Positions 26,301 through 37,800 of a stretch of 64,000 nucleotides of DNA are shown piece after piece. Position numbers and translations under genes: made by a program. The stretch's first letter is position 1. The number at the start of each line of letters is the position of its first letter. The stretch lies in NCBI RefSeq assembly GCF_029227915.1, contig NC_079881.1:4216001-4280000 (forward strand). The letters are read 5' to 3'. Source of the stretch: Hydractinia symbiolongicarpus (lineage: Eukaryota > Cnidaria > Hydrozoa > Anthoathecata > Hydractiniidae). The notes under the pieces are model-generated. The model did not search any database, had not been told where the DNA came from, and saw only the letters and a program-made list of their open reading frames with translations.

Positions 26301-27978
26301 TCTGTCACTTTCTTCCATAGACTTTAGCAGTGCTGTGGTCTGTTTTGTGACAGATTGGGTTTCTTCACCAGACATCAGATGGATTAACTCCTTGGCTGTA
26401 TTTGCTCTTTTCCGCACATTCCTTTCACATGTTTCATCAGAAGACTTGCGAGGAATTCTAATGGGTGTTATTGTCAATGGCTAAAATATGGAACATATGT
26501 TATTAATTTGTTTTATGTAAAATGTAATATTACTATTAAAATTATCATATTGTTACAGACAATTATGTGTACATTATTTTTAATATAACATAGCATAGTT
26601 TTGTATTTTTGTATAAAGTAGTTATACACATTTTTTATATAAGATCACTTAACGATGTAGACGCCTTAGCATTTAGGGTGGGCACATCAAAATTTTAGTA
26701 AATCTCCTAATATATAGAATGGTTTTTATTGACCCCCAAAACTTCCTATATTCTGTGACCCCTCTAGCCACTTACTTATATTTATTATTATTTTTAATTA
26801 TTTACTCTGAACATTTTAAAATTTGTCTTGTTCTTATTATGGCTTGTTTTTTGTATAAAAAATGTGTATAAGAAACATTTCACTGGAATTGTAAAAAAAT
26901 GATAACCTAGGTATGCACATATATAGACATATACAAAAGCAACTTATTTTCAGTTTTGATTTCAGCCTTAAAATTGCTAAGATCAAAATTTTTTGCTTTA
27001 TCAGCCGTTTGAAAATCAGTTGCTTGTTAAAAAAAGTCAATGTCAAATCACTTTTACTGAGTCCACTCCATACATAAGTAATCTTACTTGTGAACTTCCA
27101 CTGGGCAATTGGACAGTTTTATTCGGCAAGTTTGACTGCTGCATTTTTATTCCAACCACATGAGCAATGCATTCTTCTACCTTTTTCGGTACAGGCTTGG
27201 AAGGGCTCAACTGCATCATCTCTAGTGTTGTAAATGACAATGCTGGAGAGCATGTGTGCGATTGTGCAGACAGCAGTTTAAATGAACAACCACATGTTCC
27301 CTTGACAACTCGTGTGTTTAAAATCCTGGAAATGCACAAACCAGGCGAGACATCCCCGGGTGTTGTTGGGATGCTGCAGGTGGGACATCTATTTGAATTT
27401 TCCAACCAATTTGTTAAACACAAGGCACAAAACACGTGGTTACATTGGTTTATCATTAATGGCCTTTTTAAAATATTGCTACACAAAGCACAAATCAGAT
27501 GTTCCCAGTTGCCTTCACTGATATTTATGTCTGAGAGAACGTTTCCACTATAGTCAAAAAGTTCAGAGGTTTTTCTGTAAATTTTATTAAGTTCTAGGGG
27601 TGTCCAAGTTTTTTCTGCGGAATCCACAGCTTTGTGTGTTGGGTTACCACCGCCCCTTCTTTTCATAGGTTTGCCACCTCTCTTTTTTTGTGCACTTAAT
27701 ATGCATGTTTTGCACTCGGTGTCTTTATGTGTATACCATTTAACAGGCACAATAGCGGTAGCTGAGTCACGTTTTAGGACATTACTTATTGTAGCAAAGC
27801 ACGAGTGACAGAATTTTTTTGGGTGAATGCCTGCCCGATCAGAATAAAAATCAGCTCTGAAAATACTGTCCAAGTTCTTTATGTGCTCTTGGACAATATG
27901 TGATCGTCCAGGCAGAGTGTTTCCACATATTCGACACAGCTTGTTCAACCGAGCTAGGTGTAAATCCCCAGTAGCCAT
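23334..27978 (-). CDS. RAG1 N-terminus-like/RING transposase (N-RAG-TP type)
   Basis: Nine GT-AG exons: 27978-27088, 26480-25823, 25656-25498, 25110-24908, 24824-24458, 24265-24153, 24071-23882, 23772-23629, 23506-23334. All phases join, giving 965 aa with no stop. Residues 1-100 carry the RAG1-type zinc region (CRICGN at 15-20, IHPKKFCHSC at 51-60, CKTC at 89-92). A C3HC4 RING follows (C163, C166, C179, H181, C184, C187, C198, C201). The transposase part has candidate catalytic residues D485 (GGDHGG), D555 (MYGDYEF) and E911 (GGESLHHE), a CLFC zinc pair, HISLG, and a coiled coil near 682-752 between the second Asp and the Glu. It should cut and join its own element's ends in the nucleus; the RING may act in ubiquitin transfer, as in RAG1. 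I recall the fold combination from the molluscan N-RAG-TP elements; the family name is from memory. Confidence 0.85.
25254..25611. repeat. Perfect 179-bp tandem duplication spanning part of an exon
   Basis: Bases 25254-25432 and 25433-25611 read as identical. Each holds the 3' part of exon 3 of the RAG1-like gene plus its donor and the intron start. The upper copy is the functional one because it is continuous with the exon's acceptor. The lower copy (exon-like part 25319-25432) has no acceptor and should be removed as intron. Confidence 0.85.
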
Positions 27979-28411
27979 CTTGAACTTTAACAAAAATTTT
28001 GAAAAAAAAGTACCTAATGTTTGATACAATATCAATTCGTAATGTACTGATACACCTACAGTTCTTTTTTTATTCGTATCTCGTAACTATCTTGGAATGA
28101 TTTTTATAAAAATTATCTGTGGGATAACTTCGTATCTGAAAATATTTTGCTTTAAGTTGGCATGGTGTCCACAGTCTTCAAAATGGAGGTTGAAAGTTTT
28201 TGTTTTGTTTTAGCTAGGCAACAAGCGAATAGCTTTGTATTTGAATTAATCTTATTGGTATAGGACTATATTTTATTTAAACCACTTAGTTTCCAGTCCT
28301 TAAGTTGGTTTATGTGATTAAAATGCCTATTAAACCTGGTGCTAGCTACCCTAAAATTTGTTTACTTTTAAGCGCAACTCGCCCCAGTCCTTATTTTAAA
28401 TTTTTTTTTGA
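27979..28411 (-). promoter_or_regulatory. Upstream region of the RAG1-like transposase gene
   Basis: This is the 430-bp stretch between the chosen ATG and the right inner terminal repeat, so the promoter must lie here or in the terminus. An in-frame ATG at 28035 would add 19 residues. I preferred the ATG at 27978 because its product starts close to the conserved CRICGN motif. No clear TATA box was identified. Confidence 0.4.
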
Positions 28412-28480
28412 CATGCGCAGTCTGAGTTTCCGAAATCTCGCTAGCTGAAACAGCCGTGAAGACGTCTTGTGCCGGCTGGG

Positions 28481-31253
28481 TATAGTCAGAATAAACACCT
28501 GATCATGCTGCTGTGACTTAGTTAAGCTTATTTTAATCTATTTAAAAAGTAATTTGATTCACCTTTCTAACTTCCGCTAATATAACCCTGACGAATGCAA
28601 TGATAGCTAAGCCACATCCATTGATCGGCTACAGAACATATCCTCATTTCCTGCCAAAATATATTAAAACATGTTGAAAAAATTTTGAAGTTCGTCCCCA
28701 AAGTTATTTACGTGATTCCTTTATTAGATCCACAAAATCTGAGCTTGTCAAAGTTCACTTGTCAATGTTTACAGCAAAAACGGACTTAGGGACGTTATTT
28801 GGTTAGATTCCAACTCTCAAAATGTGGTAATTGTTGCTGACTTCAGCGGGTCATTTTTCTGAACCTTTGTTGGACCGTGTGATGGATTATTCCGTACAGT
28901 TTGCATGTTGGGAAATGTGAATAGTGCATTTTGACCGCTACTTGCCGAACCTACCCACTTTAAATTTCCATCTTCTGAGTTAACTAAGACGCGGAGCTAA
29001 ATAGGCGTACACGTGCAAACGCAACCTTGACTAGTGCTGACTAAAAATATTTAATGAAGATATCAAATAATGTGATTAATGGCATTTATTCACAAAACCA
29101 AATAGAATAAAAGAAATTACACATAATAAGGTTTTTATTTAGTCTATATTTTAGCAGCTGCCAGTTTTTATTTAGCTAACTAACATCACCTTCTGCTACC
29201 ATAACGACGCTAATCAGATTTTTGTTCTTGCCAAAATTTATGTTCTACCTTGGAAGCATTTTTAGATTCACGTCATCTTCTACTAAATGATATCTTCCAA
29301 TTAATTTTATCCAAATTGTCATTCGATGTAAAAAGAATCGTTTATGTGAATTTTTTGTTATTACCATCTATAAAATGCCGCCTTTGCTGCTTTTAGAGGA
29401 AAGCCTTTTTAGGCCAACCCTAACAAAGCTCAACTTAAACACAGTTAAGCCTATTCATAACAGAAAGGGATGAAGGAAAGTATGGCTTGCTTTATATTAG
29501 CAAGGCAAATCGTTATTTAAAAATCTAGGTAAATTAAAGAAAATTGGTGAAGAAAGATATCAAAAGTTTTCTTCATCTTTTCATCAGCAGTAAGATTAAT
29601 ACGCTTTACTTTATTTGCATTTTCATTAAGACCTTAATTAAAATTGCTGCAGTCAAAGCAGGTTGCTTTAATGTTCTTTTTACTGTCTGCTTACATCTAA
29701 AAGCGCCAAACTCTCTATACGTGAAAAAGTTATCTATATATTAATACGCCTTGTGTGTGTGCACGAACGGTGAGGCCATGACACACAAATCGCGGGTCAC
29801 TTTCTTATGACGTGATGTTACGCTAAAATTTACCAAGTTAAAAAAAACGCAAATCAGGGAGTTACTATTTAAACATTTAATTCTCTTTTCTCATTACTTT
29901 AAAAAAGAAAACTATTTTTCTTTATTTTATTAAAACTAATTTTTATTTTATTTTTAAATGTTTTTATTTGTTTTTTTTTTGTTTTAAAAGCTCCGTTGGT
30001 CGTTAATTTAATTTTACTCCCGGCTACCGTGTGCGCGCAGTATCACACGGAAACAAAGTTTATCAACTGAAAAATGAAAACCGAAGCGAAGAAGGTTGTC
30101 TCTTTTTCAAAGTAATCCTGAAAAAAGTTATTTCAAACAATGTTTACTCATCATGAGGTTAGATTAAGTCTTATCTTGTTTCTTCTATCATTTTTGTATT
30201 CTGGGACCGAGGTTGCTTTCTTTTTTTAAAAAAACTATCGAATTCGAATGATAATTCGAATCTAAGAAGTAAAGAACAAAACTGTTGTCGTTGTAGAGCG
30301 ACTGTTGTTGTCGAGCGAGAATAAAAAAAGTTTATGTTGTGTTCAGAAATATTTGTTATAAACAAGAAAAACGTACGATGATATACCGTCAAAAAGAGAA
30401 CTGATTGGAGATGTATCAGACAATTGTAGGTGGCTATACATTTTCAATTTGTTTTCTTTTGGGATGAAGCGAAGTTTAATAATCGAAATAAAAAACTTAT
30501 TGAACTTTTATCCAGAGAACGCTAGATAGCAGCCTACTGAGAAAGCGAAAGAAAACCAGGTGTGTTGTTTAGATTATCTGGTAGAGAAATGAATTTAGTT
30601 GAATAACGATATTTAAGCCGTTTACACTTTCAAAGCTAAACTTTCCCTTAAATATGAAGTGAAATATGTCTTGCGCCTGAATATATTCTTTTTTGTAAAA
30701 ATATACCCTGGGTCAGTTAAGAATATCTTAAGAATATGTCCTACCTCGATTGTTTGTTATAAATATAACAATAATTTGCCAATAGCTACAGCAGGCTTTA
30801 TTTCATTAAGGCATTATATATTTTCAGGACATGGCCATGCTAAGAATATATTCAGAATAATTGAGGATAGCATTTGTCAAAAAGTTAAAAACATTAAGGC
30901 TGAAACGGAATAATTCTTATAAAATACACGGTGCATAATATACAGAAGAATTTACATAAACTTTAGGAGCTTCAATACTGTGTCCAAAAGTTTTGCTAAA
31001 CTAGTGTAGAACTCGTACAGCAAAATCTTGATCATCATATAAAAGCAGCAGCGCATCGCAGATATGCACTTATAAAGAACGAGAATGTTACAGTATCATA
31101 AAGCTGCAACTCAGTTATGCACATATATAAAAAAAGAATGTTTATATATAGAATAATGAGAGAGAAAGAGAGTTTCCGTGTTAGTTGCTCGAGTAAGGAG
31201 GAGTGTGCTCGCGGATGTTAATCAGTAGTTAAATATTAATAGCCGATGCTTAC
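28481..31253. other. Intergenic, nothing recognised
   Basis: AT-rich sequence to the right of the transposon block. ORFs at 29544-29744, 30171-30392 and 30659-30913 have low-complexity, chance-like translations. Downstream exons of the P-loop gene whose first exon ends at 31254 could lie here on the minus strand, but I could not identify any. Confidence 0.4.
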
Positions 31254-31845
31254 CTAATATACATAGTGTGGTGTCAGATGAAATCTCTCTTCTGTTTTCA
31301 GTCCCATAATTGAAGGTGCAAGATTCTCCGCTAAAAACTTTGCATAATATTTCGACATCGCTCGCCGCATTTTCGTCATTTTGTTTAATTATTTTTAGCA
31401 GATATTCCTGAATCTCTGGATTAACAATAAATGCTCTTTGTATTTTTGATAATAACTTTGTTAAACCGGATGATGTAGAACAGGAAATTAATTCCTTATG
31501 TAAATCCAAACCTGTTAAAGGATTACTGACGCTGACTTTGATTGCTGGACTTTTCCCTGTCGATGGTTGTCCCGCGAATAAGAAGAACGTATTCAAATTA
31601 ACAGCATAACCATCTCTTATTTCGCAATTGAAATTTTGGCTTGATGCTAAGTAATTAATTGTAGTTAAAATTGAAGGTAATACGAATCCGATATTTGTTC
31701 CGACGGACTTAGCGATGGCGTCAATGAACTGATACAAAGGTTCTGTCAAAACTTTATTGTAGTTTATTTCATGCTCCATGAGTTTCTTATTTAGTTCTGC
31801 CCAAGTTTCATCCGATTGTGATTTTATGATTGTTTTTATAGACAT
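31254..31845 (-). CDS. First exon of a P-loop ATPase-like gene (partial)
   Basis: An open frame from ATG at 31845 to a strong donor (G then GTAAGC) at 31253, phase 1, about 197 residues. A Walker A-like GQPSTGKSP near residues 92-100 follows a hydrophobic strand (FFLFA), and an upstream helical region contains FIDAIAKSVGTNIGFVLPSILT. This layout recalls DUF3987-type primase/helicase-related ATPases, some of which sit in mobile elements. I cannot confirm the family. No Walker B or downstream exon was found, so this is either the 5' part of a long-intron gene or a stranded fragment. Two copies of a hairpin-bearing 80-bp repeat lie just upstream (31901-32060). Confidence 0.5.
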
Positions 31846-31900
31846 TTTAATTCTTTGTTAATACAGTAAAGAAGCTATATTGTTACGTCGGCCGTTCGTC

Positions 31901-32060
31901 GCTAAAGCTGTCGTTAATATAACGGACGTGATTGCAATGCATTGCTTTTATAAGCGAAGAAACCTTTGCATTGCAATTTTAGGAGAAAGCTATCGTTAAT
32001 AACGGACGTGATTGCAATGCATTGCTTTTATGCGCGAAGAAACCTTTACATTGCAATTTC
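31901..32060. repeat. Two 80-bp direct repeats, each with an inverted repeat
   Basis: Units start near 31901 and 31981. AACGGACGTGATTGCAATGC occurs at 31921 and 32001. In each, ATTGCAATGCA pairs with TGCATTGCAAT (one mismatch in the second copy) about 30 bases later. They lie 56-215 bp upstream of the P-loop gene's start codon and could be promoter elements or the end of a mobile element. Confidence 0.65.
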
Positions 32061-32399
32061 AGGTGTACGCGTTGGTCGCGTAGGTCGCGTTGGTTTGTAC
32101 ATGTATTTCCTTTTTGTGGTTTGGATTGTTACTGTAGTTTTTTGTTATTTAATTTTAATTATTATATTTTTGTGTTTGTTATTTTTATTATTACTTGGAT
32201 TTTATTCTCTTTTTTATTTTTGTTGGCCTACGCGTTGGTCATGTATTTTAATTTAATTGTAAAATTAAAATGACAGGTGGTATTCTAAAGTCTAGCCAAA
32301 CTTTAAATGTATTTTTTCTGTTGTTACTGTTTTTAACGCTACACACTGTGTAATTCAGTGTTGATGTCGTTATAAAAAAACTAAACCTAAATCCTAAAC

Positions 32400-33288
32400 T
32401 TAAATCAATGTTTACATCTGTTACGTTACAATTGTTTGAAATATATTCGATTCTTAAATTCGAAAACACTGCATTGTTATCTTCTTTGCTTTTATGCGTG
32501 ATTTTCTAGATTATAAGTTTGGGTCTGTTCTTTGAATATTTCGGTAGATATACAATATGCAAAATGATTCAAGTTTTTATATTTCTCTTTTATGTGTTTC
32601 AACTATTAATTTCTTATATTTTGAGTTCTGGAATGGCCAAGCAACTATATAGTTTTAGCGTATTTCACTTTTTATGAACGATCGCTAGACACCTTTGATT
32701 TTGTTGGACATTTTCCATTTTATTTTACAATTTTATTTATTTACTTATTTTTTTGTTGCACATGCGTATATTTTTAGACGTTATGTTTCAGCGGTTATAC
32801 ACATAGAATAATGCAGATTGTGAGCAACCTCGATCCCAATGCATTTTTTTATCTTTCTGCCATCCCGTTATAAAAGAGACATAGAGTCCTGGGTCGAGGT
32901 TGAAATGTGAGTTTTGAAAATTCAAATAACTGTGTTGTATGTTTTTGTTTGGTATCCCTTACATCGGTTTAATGAGAGATTCAATGGATTCTTCCACGGG
33001 AATTCAGATAACTGTTAATTTCTTATATTTTGTGTAAAAGGGTTGCTGTATGCAATAGACTGATTATTTGATTTTGGTATGACGTGTTACAAACTGTACA
33101 GTGTGGAAATTTTGTAATAACTTTATTTGTATAACTGGGCAGAATATGTTGGATTTTTTAAATGTCTGATATACTTTTTTCCCTGTTGTACTTCTGGCAT
33201 GGCAAAGCAAGTATAAATTTTAGCAGATTTCACTTTTTAAGTAACGGTTGTTAGACGCCTTTTGATTTTGTTGGACATATTGCATTTT

Positions 33289-33356
<68 letters not shown>

Positions 33357-34534
33357 GCAACTGCTTATATTTCAACGTTTTGGTTTCAACGGGTGTAAAT
33401 ATAAAGTTACCAAGTTTCCATGCTGTATATATGTTTTTGTTTGGTATCCTTACATGCATTTCATAGAGACATTCGGTGGATTCTTCCACGGGAATTCGGC
33501 TAGTTATATATATTCCACGAGGAAAGTATTTGTCAAGAAAATTAAGAACTTTTGTTTGTAAGAATATACTCTAAACAATGGGCCAGAATATCCGAAGAAT
33601 ATGTCTAAGCTTGATTGTTTGTTTTAATATCAAATATTGTATGATGCACAAATTTAATTAGAAGTTTACTTTTTTATGCGTATATATCTCACAAACTGGA
33701 CCTTTGGACTCCAATGCAATGGGCAAATACACCAGGGAAAGTTAAGAACATGAAGGCTGAAATGAAAAAAAACACTATTCTTATAAAATACAGCGCTTAT
33801 ACCGTAGAGAAGAATATATAAAATGTAAAAAGTAAGTTTTCCGTTGTTACAGTTTTTAACGCTACGAAGTGGTTGATGTCGTTATAATAAACCTTAATGT
33901 TAACAAAGTTAAATCAATGTTTACATCTTTTACGTTACCGTTTGAAATATTATTCGATTATTAAATTCGAAAACACTGCATTGTTATCATGCACGGCACG
34001 TTTGCGCATTGGGAGAGTTGCTGTATGCAACAGACTAAATAGCTAATTTGGTATGATGCATTAGAAACTGGAAGTTTTGCAATAATCTTTTTTTGTGTGA
34101 CTTAACGATTTTTTCCTAATGTCTGGTATGTTATTTTCCCTGGTGTACTTCTGGCATGGTAGAGCAAGTATATAGTTTTAGCAGATTTAGCTTTTTACAT
34201 AACCGTTGTTAGACACCTTCGATTGTGCGATTTGCATTTTTATTTTATTTTATTTTTATTTTGTTGTTGGACCTGCTTATATTTTTAAACGTTCTGTATA
34301 ATGCAGATTGTGAGCAACCTCAATCCCAGGGCTTTTTGTCTCACTTTTTTTAATTTTTTTTTATTGCCGCACATGCTTACTTTTTGGACGTTTTGTTTCA
34401 GCGGTTATAGATATAGAATAATGCAAATTTTGACTTTTAAAAATTCAAATTACTGTGTTCTTTGTTTTTATTTGGCAGCCATCATATGGACTCGATGAGA
34501 GATTCAGTGGATTCTTCCACGGGAATTCGGCTAG
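32400..34534 (+). mobile_element. Second Helitron-like family, about three tandem copies
   Basis: Three related segments each run through a shared text (AATTCGAAAACACTGCATTG, a CTTCTGGCATGG-like segment, GTTAGACACCTT) and end in GTGGATTCTTCCACGGGAAT then TCGGCTAG. Ends lie at about 33010 (decayed), 33503 and 34534. The GTGGA/TCCAC hairpin shortly before a terminal CTAG fits a Helitron 3' end. 5' TC starts were not located. A related copy in reverse orientation lies at 63.24-63.7 kb. Confidence 0.45.
33292..33357. repeat. (TTG)22 microsatellite
   Basis: Sixty-six bases of uninterrupted TTG repeats lie inside the second Helitron-like family. Its translations (poly-Leu or poly-Gln) are not taken as genes. 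Confidence 0.95.
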
Positions 34535-34869
34535 TTTAAGTTAATTTAATCATTAAGTTTTTTTCCTGTTTTTTATTATGGTGGAATTTTCCAAGTAAAC
34601 GGGCCACGTCTTCAAGTAAGAAATTCAATCTTTGACTGGTTTTTAAATGTTTAGCCCCTAACGCCATGTTTGTGCAAATTTGGCTAGAAATTTTTTAAGC
34701 TTTATAGTTTTATTATCCGCAACAGAACATTAACCACGCTGGGAAAAAACCCTTCTCTGAAATAAAAAACAATTTAATGATTCAGGATTTTTCAGACAAT
34801 TGCATATTACAATACTTAAAAATAAATAAACAAGCAAATATTCCGCTTCCTGTCTTCGACGCTTGCTTC

Positions 34870-37800
34870 TTATTCACTTTCATTTTCCTTGCAAATTTTC
34901 AGATCGCAGTATTGCTTTTCAGTATCCATTAATGTTGTGAAACACCATGGTCGCTCTCTTTTGCCACCTGGGTTACGACAATAATTATGCTTACCAAGCC
35001 CGTCGGCTTGGTTACTCGAATCGTAGTCATGACGATGTGGATACTTCATGTTCCAGGGTTGGCACGTTACTCCTTCTTCTGTGTAATCCAACTTGCCTCT
35101 GTAATCACGACCTTTAGTAGCTTTGCTAACGCAAACATTTTTGCTTTCCGGGCTTGGAATTTTATTACACTTGTACATAGCTCTGACTCGAGCAATGTTA
35201 AGAAAGGATAAATAGCTTCGTTGACCAAGATCAGTTTGTAGGTACCGATATTTTTTTTGAACTTCAATTGTTGGCTTTTTATTTTTGGAACCAAATGTTG
35301 GTGCGAGATTCATAATTGACCAAAAGTCAAATGGATATCCCATGCTGTCAATGTCTTTCGATATTTCTAAATGAAGAGGAAAGCAGTAAAGCGTGGTATA
35401 GTATAAATAACGTTTTAAAAAAACAAGACGATATAATTCGCAAAAATTTCTTATCGCGAGATACACAAAAGTCAGGCAGTTGGCAACATTAGTTCTTGCG
35501 CAAAACAACTTTAAATTTGTTACATTCGCAAACATGGATGGGACAGGAGTTCAGTAGTTAAAAGGGTTAAATTTCCTGAGTATAATAGGATAGTGGTGGA
35601 ATACGATTAAAGGAACAACAAATGTGTGTTATTCTTTTTATTTATCCATCTTCGCGAAAATAAATTCGAGCGAACCACCTCCCCCTCCCCTTCCTGAGAA
35701 ATAAGATTTAAACTTACCAAAAATATCGTTCATGAAGTCATATATGTTTTTCTCAAGAACTTCTATAAATTTACTTCGATCTGGCCTGTTGATTTCATTT
35801 TCCAATCCAACAGCTTGTCCAATTAGACGCATGACAGTTCCTTTATCACCACAAGATTCATCAACAGACAAGATTTGCTGACCAGGAAGAATACCATCTC
35901 CTAACCAACATCTAAATGTTTAGTTGCAGTGAAATGAAATAATCATGTCGTGAACCTAACAGACGACGTTTGGAAGTCTATTTCTGCTTTTGCAGTCCTT
36001 GTTTCTGCTCTTTAAAGCCAAGCTGCAGCTTAACAGTTGTTAGGCTGTTGCTGTTTAGCTGCTTCATATTACGATAATAAGGAACCTTTTAGATTAACCA
36101 AACTGAAAACAAGAAAAAAAAAAAAAAACTCACCCTATTTTGTGGCTTGAGAAGAAGATATGAGGGACCATTTTTTCCCAAAACTCTTTGCTGCTGATAT
36201 TCTTCATTAAAGATTCGCTGTTTTTTAAATGCACAAACGCAAGACAGCCTTTAAATGTCTTTTGCCACTCCTTTATTGCATTTTTAATTGCAGATTTTGT
36301 TTCGGGTTCTAAAACGTTAAAGGTTGAATATAGTGCGTGGTTATGATACTTCATGATTTTTTGTGTTTATCTAGATGCACAAACATGCCAAATTTGGAGA
36401 TCCCATCCTTCTCAATTGATTTATTTAGTAAACATTTATGAAAGATTACAAATTATGATTACATGCAAGCATACATGCATGTAAAATATTCTGTTGTAAA
36501 TATGGTTCCAGCGAAATTAGATAGGGTAATACTCGAAACTACTTCTTAAATTTCTATGAAATCTTTATAAGCCTATCAAAAATTATGGAGGGGTGCAGAA
36601 TCCTTCCCACACACCCTCCCGATCATAGTATCAGAAAAACCAGCATTGTAACCGCGCAAAAATTCACGAATTTTCTATAGGGAATTATGTAGGCCAGGTA
36701 ATATCTTTTGATCAGCAGAGGCATGCATTCTGCCTCTTTGTTTCGACGGGAAATTTCCCTTAGACTCCACACTAATTGGTTTCACAAGATGCCCTGTGGA
36801 TGAGGTTTGGAAATCATGTTTTTGGGGCGCAGAAATGGCAAAATATTGCATAAATTGAAAATTTTATCGGACATTCTTCAGGTGACTATAAAGTATTAGA
36901 TAAAAAATGTGTGCTTGGAGAGCAATTTCATATGATGGTGATCTTATTTCAGCACGGTACACTGAACAAAGCTGAATTATCATGCTTCAGTTACTTCGTT
37001 TGGGCTACAAAAATGGGGCACTTTGTGACATTTATATGAAGTGTTAGGTTCCTTTTTGTGCTGCAAAAAGGAACATTAACCACCTTGCGTATAAAAAGGA
37101 AACCACAATATGTCAAGTAATTAGTTCCTCTTTGAAATTTCACAGGGCACCTTTGAAGTATAGAAATTGTCTAGCTGTGTCGCTATTCTAAGTTTGCAGC
37201 TATTAAACAATTTAGAAAAAATGTTTTGTATTTGTGTGCTTTATCTACCTTAATTGAAACTAGCCTTGAGCGCATAAAATTTCCATGAGAATTCACCTAT
37301 CCCATTTTTTGTCCATTTAACTAAGCGTTCTTCTCGGATATTAAAATAATTTTCTCTTACACGAAAGCTTTACGCGCAAAATAATGTGTCAGGGAAAACC
37401 CCCAATTGAAATTCTCCAATAAACAGAAAATAATTTTTACACAAAATTAAATCAACCAATGGACAGCGTGGCCACAATTTACCCTCTTAAGTAATAGGAG
37501 AATTGATGTTAGTTGGTGTGGTTACTATTCTCACTCAAAACAATATTTCATAATAATCAGATCAATAAAAGTAAACAGTCAAAAAAAGCGGAAAATTTGT
37601 TTGCGACCAAGTGTAATTTACCCAACCTTAACAAAAGGGATTATGCTGGTTCTCCCAGGTCTATTATTTTTGATTCACAGACAGACATTGAGCATTATAG
37701 TACAGAATTACACTCAAACATTTCTCCTTGCTTCTTGATAAACATAATACAAACTGCAATACTCACTGAAACCCTGACTAAATTTGTAGTAAACAGTGTT

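Larger units (their letters stand above)
15566..28480 (-). mobile_element. 12.9-kb DNA transposon block with RAG1-like and CACTA-like genes
   Basis: Left terminus CCCAGCCGGCACAA (15566-15579) and right terminus TTGTGCCGGCTGGG (28467-28480) are perfect inverted repeats flanked on both sides by TA. The inner right end (28412-28459) is inverted-homologous to 22506-22542, sharing CGGCTGTTTCAG and AGACTGCGCATG. In the left copy the terminal CCCAGCC segment and this inner segment are separated by palindromic arrays plus 6 kb carrying a CACTA-like gene pair. I read this as a RAG1-like element (15566-16044 plus 22166-28480) with a CACTA-like element nested in its left array. A single composite element with both gene sets is possible, because I found no terminal repeats for the inner element. 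Confidence 0.65.

Noticed and set aside
27167-27553. 128-aa ORF opposite the RAG1-like exon
   Set aside because: It is an antisense shadow of the RING-encoding exon.
33220-33561. ORFs with poly-Gln or poly-Leu
   Set aside because: Both are frames through the (TTG)22 microsatellite inside a repeat family.
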